DNA from: Austropuccinia psidii
Lineage: Eukaryota; Basidiomycota; Pucciniomycetes; Pucciniales; Sphaerophragmiaceae
NCBI GenBank assembly: GCA_023105745.1
Contig: JALGQZ010000002.1
Location: forward strand, 43,452,997-43,516,996
DNA length: 64,000 nucleotides
Reading direction: 5' to 3'
Shown: positions 9,691-19,060 of the stretch, one piece after another
Position numbering within the stretch: position 1 is the first letter of the stretch
How the letters are laid out: every line of letters begins with the position of its first letter
Notes under the pieces: generated by a model
The model's input: the letters and a program-made list of their open reading frames with translations, nothing else
Told to the model about the DNA's origin: nothing
Database searches by the model: none
Translations under genes and position numbers: made by a program

Positions 9691-11454
9691 CACTGACCCT
9701 GCAATGCTCTAAACAGATCATTGCTACTACTGTACTGTTATTACTTAGTCTACTTAGAATATCGTTGTATCTCCGTATTCCACCTTTAAAGGTACTTTTA
9801 TTCTTAATCTAAAAACTACAAACATAACTTGCACGTTAATTCATACCATCTTTAAAGTTCTCAAATTATTACAGCAATCACAGCCTCGTCCTCCTCAAAC
9901 CCACATCTCAGGCTCTTGCTTCTGTTGGCAAATAAAATGGGTTAAGTAACAAGTACAAATGCCTCACGCGTTTGTGAAGCTTAGTTGACTTTGTGGGATT
10001 TTCTTCTTGGTTTTTAATTTGGTGTTGTAATCTTCTTAGCGAAGAGAATTGCGTCAAACAGTGCACAAAAGGTGGATTTTAAGAGAGCGCCACGTTTAGT
10101 TCCATCTAATGATGATCCTGTTGTCTGAGACACATGATTGAGCTTCATCTTTCCGATAAATTGGAATTAATTTATCACATGATTGGGTTTTTTTTTGCCT
10201 ATGTAGCTGCATTATCAAGAGTTTGTCTGGCTTTTATTGGTTCGTTATTCATTTTAGATCGTATAGTTGAATCTGTTGCATTATCTATTCTTGGCTGCTT
10301 TGACCACTTGAGCCGCCGTACTGTAACTGTATTAGTTTCGTCGTCTTCAATCAAATTGGATCCTATCTTCACTATATCTCTTGTATTGAAGAATAGCGGA
10401 AAAGCGATATAAGTGTAAGTACATGATGTGTTTTGAGGCTCATGCATTGAATACATCATATCTTGCATGGATGCAAGAGCCAAGATACTTGTTCTAGGCT
10501 GTGCACTGATATCTCCAGAGTGGAGTTAGAGTGTTGATAGGTTATACCTGCTGAGTCAGAAAACACAAGTCAGACTCAATAGAATTTTACTATAAATACC
10601 CCCTCCTCTTGGTTTTCTTCTCTTTCCCCCCTTTTTTCTAAAAATAAATAAATAATAAACCCAAGTTAAGTTCAAGTTAAAATATGAGTTAACCTGGGTT
10701 CTACAATATAAATTAAAGTTAAATAAATTGAAATTAATTAAATTTAACTTCAATAAAATGGATAGCTAAAGCAATAAGGAATAATAAGCCTATCTATTGT
10801 TTTCTTTATAGTTGAAGATAAATTAGTTATTAAACCATTTAAAAGTACTTTGTCTAACTGTTCCTGCTTTTCTTAAAAAATCATATATTTTGAATGTAAT
10901 GTATGTTTTTTTTTTTTTTAGTTATAATTTATGAATTCAGTGGACACTAATGTTGTCTTTTTTAGAACCTTTTACTTATTATTTTTTTAGAATGAAATGA
11001 AAAAGTAATATAATATAAATAGTGAAATGAGAAAGAAAGAAAATAAATAAATAAATAAGTTTTTCATATCATGTAGGTTTTTTTCTTTAGTTATCATCTA
11101 CTGATATGAACAGAGTTGAAACTGATTGTGTTTTTATTTTATTTTATTTTATTTTTTTTAATTTTGAGAAAAACAATTATATATAAAAAAAAACTTCTTC
11201 TTATCAAGTAAGCTTCTATTCTATTCATTCCTTCAAATTTTATAAGAGTTGAATCTTTTTTTTGAATTTTTTTTTTAATATTTTATTTTGTTTCTTTCTT
11301 TTTTGTTAATATGAAAGAAAATTTTAATTGTAAAAAAGGAAACATAAGATAGTAAAATATAAAAAAATTGGAGATAAATAATGATACTATCAATGGAAAT
11401 AGGATGGATGATTAATCAAGGAATTGAGGACTTAGCAGGTGAGATTTCTTTAAA
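9691..11454. other. No gene seen; AT-rich and partly simple-sequence DNA
   Basis: About 1.8 kb without a supported gene. 10130-10560 holds short open stretches on both strands with no recognisable motif and a small inverted repeat around 10464-10479 (CTTGCAT / ATGCAAG). CTATAAATACCCC at about 10589-10601 could be a TATA box of an unidentified LTR on the + strand, followed by a pyrimidine run to 10637. 10640-11450 is T- and A-rich with homopolymers. Part of it should be the 3' continuation of Gypsy-D1, but I could not find its RT or 3' LTR. Confidence 0.5.
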
Positions 11455-12141
11455 TTAATTCCTTTGACCAAATATTTCCTTCACTAATTCTTGTTTGATA
11501 AATTTTCCTCCCCTCCATTTGTCTCTTCTGGGAGGTTTAAACAGGTATTCTTGGCAGAATGAGCTCCATTCTTCTGTATTTAATTCAGTTGCACCACCCT
11601 TAAGGCTGATTATTGCTGGTATAAGTGTTTCTTCCCAGTGGCAATCCCAGGTGGAATTATTAATAATATACCCTCTTGAGATCTTGCTTATTTTACCATT
11701 TTTAATTTCAAAATCCTGGAGGTTGAACCAGTCTTGGCATTCCCAGGTCCCCCAAAATAGTGATTTCCTGAGGTATTCTTCCATTTGAAAAATTTCATTC
11801 CAGTATTTGTTTCCAAGGTTGCCTTCAACTCCATCCCAGGTCAGTAAATCCAAGAATTCATACTTTGTGAGGTTGTATCCAGGTAATTCTTTCCATGGAT
11901 GACAAATGAAAGTTTCTGATGGTGATTCTTCTTTTTTAAAGATGTCTTCAAACTCAATATATGGAAGAATTATGGTGGAAATATCAGGACAGGGTTCTGG
12001 TTTTATTTTCAAGAACCAGTCAGGATTTTCATCTTCTTCTTGTTGATTAATGTAATTGGCCCAGACTTCTTTTTCTTCTATCCAGCTGATATCTGTGTCC
12101 ATTGACCAGGGCCTTTCTTCAAGTAGTGGCCATGACTCCAT
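11455..12141 (-). CDS. Gypsy-D1 ORF3: free-standing copy of an unrecognised D domain
   Basis: This ORF has 228 aa from the ATG at 12141 (MESWPLLEE). The frame is open up to 12201 but without an ATG. I do not recognise the family. It is acidic and aromatic-rich, and its middle carries LPYIEFEDIF, then ELPGYNLTKYEFLDLLTWDG, then GNLGNKYWNEIF. The same block, diverged, forms the C-terminus of the gag-protease ORF just upstream, and both copies are again present in Gypsy-D2 (52900-53580 and the end of 53891-58379). It is preceded by three copies of a 31-nt pseudoknot-like motif (12275-12499). Conservation as a separate ORF in two diverged elements argues that it is expressed. Function unknown. 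Confidence 0.75.
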   Translation of the reverse strand: MESWPLLEERPWSMDTDISWIEEKEVWANYINQQEEDENPDWFLKIKPEPCPDISTIILPYIEFEDIFKKEESPSETFICHPWKELPGYNLTKYEFLDLLTWDGVEGNLGNKYWNEIFQMEEYLRKSLFWGTWECQDWFNLQDFEIKNGKISKISRGYIINNSTWDCHWEETLIPAIISLKGGATELNTEEWSSFCQEYLFKPPRRDKWRGGKFIKQELVKEIFGQRN

Positions 12142-12274
12142 TTTGTAGGATTTTGGTGGATTTTGAGATGTTAAGGTAAGATGAATTGATAATAGTATCA
12201 AATTTATTTATAAAAATAGTTTGAGGGTAGGTATAATGGTTTTTGGATGGTAATTTTGGGTAAGAATTTGGATA

Positions 12275-12305
12275 TTCCTCTTTGATAAGGCAGGAGGTCA
12301 CTGCC
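12275..12305 (-). promoter_or_regulatory. Inter-ORF motif copy K1
   Basis: This 31-nt motif reads on the minus strand GGCAG-TGACCTC-CTGCC, then TTATCAAA, then GAGGAA. It can form a 5-bp stem GGCAG/CTGCC, with the loop CCTC pairing to the downstream GAGG. It lies 134 nt upstream of the ORF3 ATG and is preceded by CACTAG. Confidence 0.6.
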
Positions 12306-12360
12306 TAGTGATTTTTGATTTTGATTGAGTGAAATTGGTTTGATTTGATGGGAGTTGATA

Positions 12361-12391
12361 TTCCTCTTTGATAAGGCAAAAGGTCACTGCC
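12361..12391 (-). promoter_or_regulatory. Inter-ORF motif copy K2
   Basis: As K1, but with two changes (loop end TT and stem TTGCC) that keep both helices through G-U pairs: GGCAG/UUGCC and CCUU/GAGG. Confidence 0.55.
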
Positions 12392-12468
12392 TTATGATCT
12401 TATGGTTGGTTATTGTGATTTTTATATTGGTGAGTGGGATTATTGATTTGATTTGATGAGAGTTGATA

Positions 12469-12499
12469 TTCCTCTTTGATAAGGCAGGAGGTCACTGCC
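12469..12499 (-). promoter_or_regulatory. Inter-ORF motif copy K3, just after the ORF2 stop
   Basis: Identical in sequence to K1. Its first stem begins 6 nt after the TAA of ORF2 (12508-12506), a spacing like that of stop-codon readthrough or reinitiation elements. The motif is the same as at sites without a stop so close, so this may be coincidence. Confidence 0.6.
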
Positions 12500-12505
12500 T
12501 AATGA

Positions 12506-12841
12506 TTAATTAAATTTGAATCTGACTTTTTTCTTTGATTTTTGATTTTTAGAGCTTTTATGTGTCTTCAAGATGGGCCTTGATGGTTTGAAATTTAATT
12601 GTTCCATTAATTCTTGAGTAATTTGATCATTGGTTTTGTCAGAATCCTCCAAAAATTTCAGCAATTCCTTGATTTCTTCAATTTCTTGGTTTCTTGATAT
12701 TGATGAAGTATTCTTAAAGTACCAAAGGTTTTCTTTATTGAAATCTTCATCTTCTGGTGACAAATGAAGTTCTTCATTTATAATTGGGTCTTCTTTTATT
12801 AATTCTTCCCCATAGGATCCAGAAATTGGTGAATTGGCCAT
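12506..12841 (-). CDS. Gypsy-D1 ORF2: small acidic protein with basic tail
   Basis: This ORF encodes 111 aa starting MANSPISG at an ATG. The first two-thirds is acidic and probably helical (EIEEIKELLKFLEDSDK). The last 25 residues are strongly basic and end KKKVRFKFN. I do not recognise a family. A KKVRF string also occurs inside the gag-protease ORF (about residue 1002 counted from 16801), so ORF2 may derive from that segment, as ORF3 derives from the C-terminal domain. It lies between motif copies K4 (95 nt upstream of its ATG) and K3 (7 nt after its stop). Gypsy-D2 has no ORF2. A small real protein or an evolving duplicate are both possible. Confidence 0.5.
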   Translation of the reverse strand: MANSPISGSYGEELIKEDPIINEELHLSPEDEDFNKENLWYFKNTSSISRNQEIEEIKELLKFLEDSDKTNDQITQELMEQLNFKPSRPILKTHKSSKNQKSKKKVRFKFN

Positions 12842-12935
12842 GGTGGAGGTGATTGATATATTTTTGTAAGTTTTTTTTTCTTTTTTTTCTTTTTGTTTTT
12901 TATTTTATATTTTAAGAAAGAATTTGTTGATGAAT

Positions 12936-12966
12936 GTCTTCTTTGTTAAGGCAGGAAGTCACTGCC
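12936..12966 (-). promoter_or_regulatory. Inter-ORF motif copy K4 with compensatory change
   Basis: This copy lies between the gag-protease stop (13079) and the ORF2 ATG (12841). Stem 1 is GGCAG/CTGCC as in K1. The loop segment is CTTC instead of CCTC and the downstream segment GAAG instead of GAGG, so the second helix is kept by a paired change. Confidence 0.6.
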
Positions 12967-13078
12967 CTGGAGAAAAATAGAGAAGAAACTAATGATACAT
13001 TTTTTTTTTTTTTTTTTTTTTTGGTGATACTGATACTGATACATTTTAAAGAAAATTTCTTGATTTTGGTGATGTTAT

Positions 13079-16000
13079 TTAAAGTTGAGCTCCCTCAAGG
13101 GGGAAAGGTAAGTGTCTGTTGAGTAATCTGGCCAAAATAAGATCTTTGAGGGCTTCCAAAAAGGCATTTCTTTCCCCAATTTCTTGTTCTGATGGAAATT
13201 CTGACCACCATAAGTTTTCATCAATGAATATATATCCATCTCCAACCCATTTCAGTCTTCCAGTTTGGTATGTTGATCCATTCAAACCAAGGTACCACTG
13301 GGCCCAAATTTGATTGAAGTAAAGTCCTCTTCTTGGTAGTGTGGCCATTTCAAATATTTCATCCCAAAATTTGTTTTCAAGGTTACCTTTAATTCCCTCT
13401 TCAGTTAGTAGTTCTAGGAATTGGATCTTGCTCAAGTTTCCTCCTGGAAGTTGACATAAATATTTATCTTCACATAAAATTTCTTGAGCTTCATCCCCAT
13501 AAATATCTTCAAAAGTGATATATGGCAAGTAAATGTAGTTGTATTCATTTTCTAGGATGGATTCTGTTTCATCATCTTCATTGGGAGGTTGCTGTATGAA
13601 TTCAGGGTTTTCCAGTTGCCATTCATAAGGTTCTTCTTGGTTGTTCAATGGTCTGTCCAAGAAGTTGATATGGTATGTCTCTTTTAAATTTTTGTCTCTT
13701 TCATCCATAATTCTGAGATCTTTTTCAATATCATTTATAATTTCTTCATCTGAGAGCTCATGATGCTCACTAAATCTGACTTTCTTCCTTTTGGGTTTAG
13801 TTTTGAAAGGGTTTCCATTTATTTTCTCATTTCCATCTACTAAAATCTGGAATGTTCCTTCCTTCTTGTTAATTGGCTTGTAACTTATATTGGGTAATTC
13901 ATACTCAGAGGTTGAGTCTTCAATTTGTCTTTTGAGATTGCTTGGCCATTGGGTATTTTGTAAATCTTGGCCAAACTTATCACTTTTTGGAGATATGGAT
14001 AATTCTTGGGTCTTCTGGGTCAAATTTATCAGGGTATTGTCTCTTTTTGTATTTTGAAACTTCTTTCCTGGTGTATTTCTAACCAATGTTGCCATATTGC
14101 ATAAATCCATTCCTCTAGGTGGTCCAGTTTGCCATCCAAGTGCTTGAGGTTTGCATATTGGCATGCATAATCTTCTTCCATCAGGTTCTTGATAGCTCAG
14201 TATTTCTCCTTGTTTGTGAGAAAATTCCAGCCTAATGTTATTGTCTGCCAAAAAGGGTCTTCCAAGTACTGTATGGACAGATCCTTTTGCAATGAAAAAG
14301 TGTATTTGGGTTTCTTCACCTGAAGCCAAAATGATTGGAGTAAATTCTGAAAGTGCAACCAATGAAGTGGTATGGCCTCCAATTCCCCTAAGGTTCATGT
14401 TAAGATTTCTTGTTGTGAGTGAGGCTTTGATTGCTATTTCTTCTGGTATAATGTTGAGTTCTGCACCAGTGTCCACTAATGCTCTGATAGGATATTCTTC
14501 CTTTCCAATGAAGATTTCCATAAATCCCAAAGGACAGGCATAATGAATCTTGGGCTTTGGTATTTCTTTGAATCCAAATGTTAATAGTCTTTCTTGAAGA
14601 TCCATTGAGTTGAGTGATTTATTTTTTTCCTTGTCTTTTTCTGATAATTCTTGTAATTTATGGACAAAATTTGGTGACATCCTCAAAATTTCTTCAATGG
14701 TGAGGTTGATCTTTTGTTGCATGATTTTCTTAATAATTTTTTCAATTTCCAATTTAGTTTCAACTTGTTTCTTCTGAGGTTTTCTGACTGTCTTTTCTTT
14801 TGGACTGTATTCATCTTCATTTTTATTGGCAATATTTTCAATTTCCTCCTCAGGTTGGTCTGGTTTTGGAATATTTGAATTTTGAAATTTGGTGGGAATT
14901 ATTACTCTTTCCTCTTCTTTTTCTTCTTCAATGTAAGCTCCTGGAAGAGCCGTTTTCTTCTTTGGCTCTTGATTTTGGGATTGTCTTTCTATTCTTTGCT
15001 TGGTCTGCCTTAGTCCAATGTGTGATTCAAAAGGGTCATTGGCTGAGGAAATGGTAGGTGGTTTCCAGTTTGACCAATCTTCAACATGAGCAATTGAGGT
15101 TATTTTATCTTCTGATTTCTTTTCAGTGGGCTTGACCTCTTCTTCTGGTTTTGGTTTTACAGTAGTTTTATCCATAAATTTCTTGTTGAGTTCTGCTTGT
15201 TCTTTTGCAAAGGCCCTGACTATGTCTTTGGCACTTTCATTTCCTTCCATAGGTACTCTCTGATAGTTGGGGAAGAGGTAAGATGCTCCTTGGGTTCTGA
15301 CAATTCTTCTGTCCAAATCTTCAGCAAGGTGAGTGCATCTAGTTGCTGAATGTCCTTCTTCCTTGCAGTAAGCACATTTCATTGGTGGTCTTAGAGCCAT
15401 TTGAGCTGGTATGTATGGTTGATAACTGGATGAAAATGGTGGTAAGGGATTCCTTTGCCTGTATGGCTGATTATTTTGAGGTAACCTTTGCTCTTGATTA
15501 TTATTCCAGTTCCTTCTTGGTGGGTTAACTGCTTCTGAAAGGGTTTTGAGTTGATTTAAAACTTCTTTGACAGATTCTTTTCCTTCATTTCTTGGTTGAG
15601 GTTCTGGTTGTGGAGGGTTTTTGATCTTTTGGGTGAGTTCTTTTACTTGTTTTAAAACTTCATCCCAGCTTTCATCCTCAAATCTTGTTTTCTTCTCTGG
15701 AGGTTTTGGTTTAGAAAATTCTTTTTGTTGAATAAGTACCTTGGCCTCCAAGTCTTGTTCAATGTATAATTTCAAAATATCCAATCTTGGAATGATGTAA
15801 CCTCCATCCAAGGCTTGAACCATAGCTCTGTCTTTAATCATTTCTTTGTAAATTAATTCTTGAACACTAGTGGAAAGGCTGGCCAATATTTCCTGGTTAT
15901 GATTGATATCACCTTGGATATATTGGTATCTTTTGAGGTAAGTGATGATTGCTTCATATTCCCCAATGAATTTTCTGTATTGTGTCATGTTCCTTATTCC

Positions 16001-16969
16001 ACCTTCTTGTTGAGTTTTTGTGAATAATTCAGTGATTGAGGATAATCTGTATCTTCTTTCAGGTGAGACTGTTCCCCATCTTCTTTTCATATCCACTTTC
16101 AATTGATCCCAATCAGCTGTTTCATATCCTGGCATTCCTTCAATATGATAACTGATTTCTTCATCTTTTGTCCAAAATGCTATTTGTCTTGCAATGTCTC
16201 TTCCACTTGCTCCTTCAATTTCTGCAATATTTTCAACTTTCTTGATGAATCTTTCAACATCCTTTCCATCAAACCACAAGTTATAGTCCTTGGCTCTGAT
16301 TTTCACTATTGGAGTAGTGTTTCTTGGAATTTCTTGATGTAATGGAGTTGGCATTTGGGAAGAAATGTTGACTCTTCTTGGTAAGGTACTTTGTCTTTGT
16401 TCTGTATAAGGTGTTGATGTGGCCATGGGTCTTGGGTAAGGTGAAGGTGATCCATGTTGCCTGAATGATCTTGGAAGGGTGGTTTGTTCTTCAAGTGGAC
16501 TATTTTGTGGAGTATAACTTGATGATTTATTTTTTCCTTCTTTTTTGATTAGTGCTAGTAATTCTGCTTGCATTTCTAGCATCTTTTGCTGAAGTCTCTC
16601 TGTTGAAGACATTTCTTCCTGTCCTTCCACAGTTTCTTCATTAAAGTTTTCTTCCTGGATTTCTTCAATACTACCAGGTAATTTTGATGATGAAGGTTTA
16701 TCCATTTTTGATTTATTTATTTCTTCCTTTGATTTTGGTGTTGAGTTATTGATTTTATTTCTTTCAAGGAGATCAAGGAAAAATTTCTCCACAACCTTCA
16801 AGTCCCTTTTATTGGTTCTGGGTGTTGCAATTGGGAAATTTGAATATTTATTTGGTTCCTCCCCTAGCTCTGTTTCTTGTTTTGGTGGATAATAGTAATG
16901 ATCAGAGTGAGTTGATGATTCAGATTCTTGAGATGATGGTTTGGGCTGATTTTGATTATTTGACTCCAG
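13079..16969 (-). CDS. Gypsy-D1 Gag-protease polyprotein with C-terminal D domain, probable CUG start
   Basis: One uninterrupted frame runs from a TAA at 16978 to the stop at 13079. It encodes about 1296 aa if translation starts at the CTG 16969 (LESNNQ), or 1208 aa from the first ATG 16705 (MDKPSSS). In order, numbering from 16801: capsid-like Gag (about 165-330, NLWFDGKDVERFIKKVEN, GMPGYE, MKRRWG); a zinc knuckle CAYCKEEGHSATRC (about 475); aspartic protease LVDTGAELNII (about 774) with VLGRPFLA; an acidic linker with KKVRF (about 1002); the unrecognised D domain (LPYITFEDIY, PGGNLSKIQFLELLT, GNLENKFWDEIF; about 1090-1180). There is no reverse transcriptase in this ORF. In D2 the RT-integrase is a separate distal ORF. 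It follows the LTR and primer site with an ATG-free leader. It looks intact and recent. Confidence 0.92.
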   Translation of the reverse strand: MESNNQNQPKPSSQESESSTHSDHYYYPPKQETELGEEPNKYSNFPIATPRTNKRDLKVVEKFFLDLLERNKINNSTPKSKEEINKSKMDKPSSSKLPGSIEEIQEENFNEETVEGQEEMSSTERLQQKMLEMQAELLALIKKEGKNKSSSYTPQNSPLEEQTTLPRSFRQHGSPSPYPRPMATSTPYTEQRQSTLPRRVNISSQMPTPLHQEIPRNTTPIVKIRAKDYNLWFDGKDVERFIKKVENIAEIEGASGRDIARQIAFWTKDEEISYHIEGMPGYETADWDQLKVDMKRRWGTVSPERRYRLSSITELFTKTQQEGGIRNMTQYRKFIGEYEAIITYLKRYQYIQGDINHNQEILASLSTSVQELIYKEMIKDRAMVQALDGGYIIPRLDILKLYIEQDLEAKVLIQQKEFSKPKPPEKKTRFEDESWDEVLKQVKELTQKIKNPPQPEPQPRNEGKESVKEVLNQLKTLSEAVNPPRRNWNNNQEQRLPQNNQPYRQRNPLPPFSSSYQPYIPAQMALRPPMKCAYCKEEGHSATRCTHLAEDLDRRIVRTQGASYLFPNYQRVPMEGNESAKDIVRAFAKEQAELNKKFMDKTTVKPKPEEEVKPTEKKSEDKITSIAHVEDWSNWKPPTISSANDPFESHIGLRQTKQRIERQSQNQEPKKKTALPGAYIEEEKEEERVIIPTKFQNSNIPKPDQPEEEIENIANKNEDEYSPKEKTVRKPQKKQVETKLEIEKIIKKIMQQKINLTIEEILRMSPNFVHKLQELSEKDKEKNKSLNSMDLQERLLTFGFKEIPKPKIHYACPLGFMEIFIGKEEYPIRALVDTGAELNIIPEEIAIKASLTTRNLNMNLRGIGGHTTSLVALSEFTPIILASGEETQIHFFIAKGSVHTVLGRPFLADNNIRLEFSHKQGEILSYQEPDGRRLCMPICKPQALGWQTGPPRGMDLCNMATLVRNTPGKKFQNTKRDNTLINLTQKTQELSISPKSDKFGQDLQNTQWPSNLKRQIEDSTSEYELPNISYKPINKKEGTFQILVDGNEKINGNPFKTKPKRKKVRFSEHHELSDEEIINDIEKDLRIMDERDKNLKETYHINFLDRPLNNQEEPYEWQLENPEFIQQPPNEDDETESILENEYNYIYLPYITFEDIYGDEAQEILCEDKYLCQLPGGNLSKIQFLELLTEEGIKGNLENKFWDEIFEMATLPRRGLYFNQIWAQWYLGLNGSTYQTGRLKWVGDGYIFIDENLWWSEFPSEQEIGERNAFLEALKDLILARLLNRHLPFPLEGAQL

Positions 16970-17058
16970 TTTTTGTTATAAGAAATATTCTGAAGTAGTT
17001 AAGAATTTTATAATTTATTGATTTTAATTTAATTTTTTATTGAAGTTGAGGTTATCTT
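16970..17058 (-). other. Short ATG-free leader of Gypsy-D1
   Basis: 89 nt of A/T-rich sequence separate the primer-binding site from the CTG codon at 16969. It contains no ATG on the minus strand, so a scanning ribosome would meet the CTG (A at -3, G at +4) first. Confidence 0.6.
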
Positions 17059-17076
17059 GCCACTGTTGGGACACCA
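17059..17076 (-). other. Primer-binding site of Gypsy-D1
   Basis: TGGTGTCCCAACAGTGGC follows the LTR end after a TC spacer. It begins with TGG, the complement of a tRNA 3' CCA. The same 18 nt occur at 58495-58512 in Gypsy-D2. I cannot name the tRNA. Confidence 0.8.
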
Positions 17077-17078
17077 GA

Positions 17079-19060
17079 TGTGGGAACTCCTCTTGTGTGG
17101 GATTAAAATGAGGCAGTACCTGGAGGGGGAAATCACAGGTAACTAGTTTTGAATTGCTAATAACTCCTGTAACCAAGGGTGGCAAGGGTGTATTGCCTGC
17201 CCCTCCTAAAATACTGAACAAAATCTTCCTTGGAGCTCACAAACCAAAATAAAATTAGTAAGTGGCTTTACAACTGCAGAAGACAAAATTCAGCAGTCTC
17301 AGATCAGACCTGATCAATAAATAATATAAAGAAATAATGTCAGTTATTTTTGGTTAAATTTGAGATTTTAATGAAATACTTGTCTGTTTAATTTTAATAT
17401 TTTTGGTTAAATTGAGGTGAGTTGTTTCTTCTTGGTGATAAATCCTTGGTAGGATGGGTTATTTAAGGGTTTCTGAAAAATTTGATTGGTGTTGATAAAG
17501 GTAATTTTGTTAAGGTATAGCTATAATAGAGTAAAATAATTTTTTTAAAGGTTTGTTATTTTTTTTAAGAGGGGTTAATAATAAGATAAAATTGTATTTG
17601 TTAAATTTAAGAGGTAAGGTTATTTGATATTGGATTTTTTAAAGGGGTAAGTTAATTTTAAATCTTGATAAATGGTGTTGATTTTACTGGATAAAATATT
17701 TTAATTGAGTAGTAACCCTAATTTTGGGTACTGGATAATTTTTATTTTTATTTTAATAATAATAAGATTCCACTGAGCTTAGCTACTGGGCAATCTTTAA
17801 CACTATACTTCCACTGAGCTTAGCTACTGGGCAAGTAAAATTCACTATAATTTTCTGGACTACCTCCCAGGTGAGGGATGACTTATTCCTGTGCTTGTAA
17901 TGTGCAGAGGATATATTGTGCATGGGATATAATTTGCATGGGATATAATGTGCATTTTGGGGGGAGAAAGCCCCTCTATTTATACCTTTTTGGGAGCCCA
18001 GGGGGCCCTCCATGGAAGCTGTCTTTTTCCACTTTAATTCCTCTTGATTTCATCATGTGACTCTGTTTTTGGTGAGGACCTTTCTTGCATGGGTCAGGTG
18101 ATTTAAGGTTTGGTGATAATTTTCTCTCTGCACAGCCTCCATTTATCACATGATCATCTTTTGGTGGACTGATTATGATGTGATATTCTTGAATTTTCCT
18201 TTCATGCATGAGGTGATTCAATTTTGGCTGGGGATTTTTGTTGTGCACAGCCTCTTTCTTGTCACATGATATTCTGTTGGTGGATGCAGTATCACATGAT
18301 GACCTTGTAACTCCTTTGCATATGTCCTATTTTAGGTTTGGTAGAAGTGGCTGTGTAATTTATGCAGGTGTCATGTTTTTTTTCTTCTTTTTGAATTTTA
18401 AAATGGAGTCAGGTGATAATTTCTTGCATTGGTGAATTTACTGTTATGTATGAGATGGTGTGTTTTTTAAGTTTGACACATGCTGTGCATAGTCATGTGG
18501 TTGAGATTTAATTAGAATTGTGTACTGCATGCAGCCTGTTGTAACTAGCTTTGGTTTGCATGAGGTGATTAGTGGTGTATGTAATTATGATTCTGTTTTA
18601 AGGTTTTAAGTGGTGTTACTGTGGATATAAGATAAGGTACTCCTGTGGCTGTGTTGTAAATGAGCTGCAGGAATTCCATGGAGTTGAGCTTTGCATCATG
18701 TGACTTTTCTATGTGGAGTTTTAGGTTGCTGTGTAATTCATGCAGATGTCCTTTTCTTGCTGCATGAGTCCTGTGGCTGTAAGGGGGTGTAAAGCTGGGT
18801 GGTACCTTGTTTGTTGTAACTAGTTTACTATATGTAACTTGATTTTACATATGCATAATGAAATTGAATAATTTATTTAAACACATACACTGCCCTTTGG
18901 TGCCTGTGCAATGGTTTTATGAGTTAAATCCAGCTTCTTGCTGTAAAATTGACCTTTTGGGTGTAAATTTGAGTGTAAGTCTGCCTGTAGGCTGGAATTA
19001 CTGCTGTTTTGGGGTACTATGAGCTTGAGCCTGGTGAAAAAAATGGTATGGAATACCACA
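17079..19060 (-). repeat. Gypsy-D1 5' LTR (1982 bp), inserted in the integrase gene of Gypsy-D2
   Basis: On the minus strand it starts TGTGGTATTCCATACCA (19060) and ends AGTTCCCACA (17079), with perfect 5-bp inverted ends TGTGG/CCACA. The Gypsy-D2 LTR (58515-60228) has the same two ends but a largely different middle. At 19061 the sequence is the interior of an integrase ORF (VTLAD...), so this LTR interrupts D2. The 5 bp next to it (GATAG on the minus strand) are the expected target duplication, whose partner would lie left of the window. No gene inside. The frame 18877-19060 that seems to continue the integrase is LTR sequence. Confidence 0.85.
17977..17984 (-). promoter_or_regulatory. TATA box of the Gypsy-D1 LTR
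   Basis: TATAAATA on the minus strand, followed by GAGGGGC. The same TATAAATAGAGG string is found in the Gypsy-D2 LTR at the equivalent place (59274-59281), so it is conserved between diverged LTRs. Confidence 0.7.

Noticed and set aside
10464..10479. Perfect inverted repeat CTTGCAT-GG-ATGCAAG
   Set aside because: Short and isolated. No associated gene or second copy in the window.
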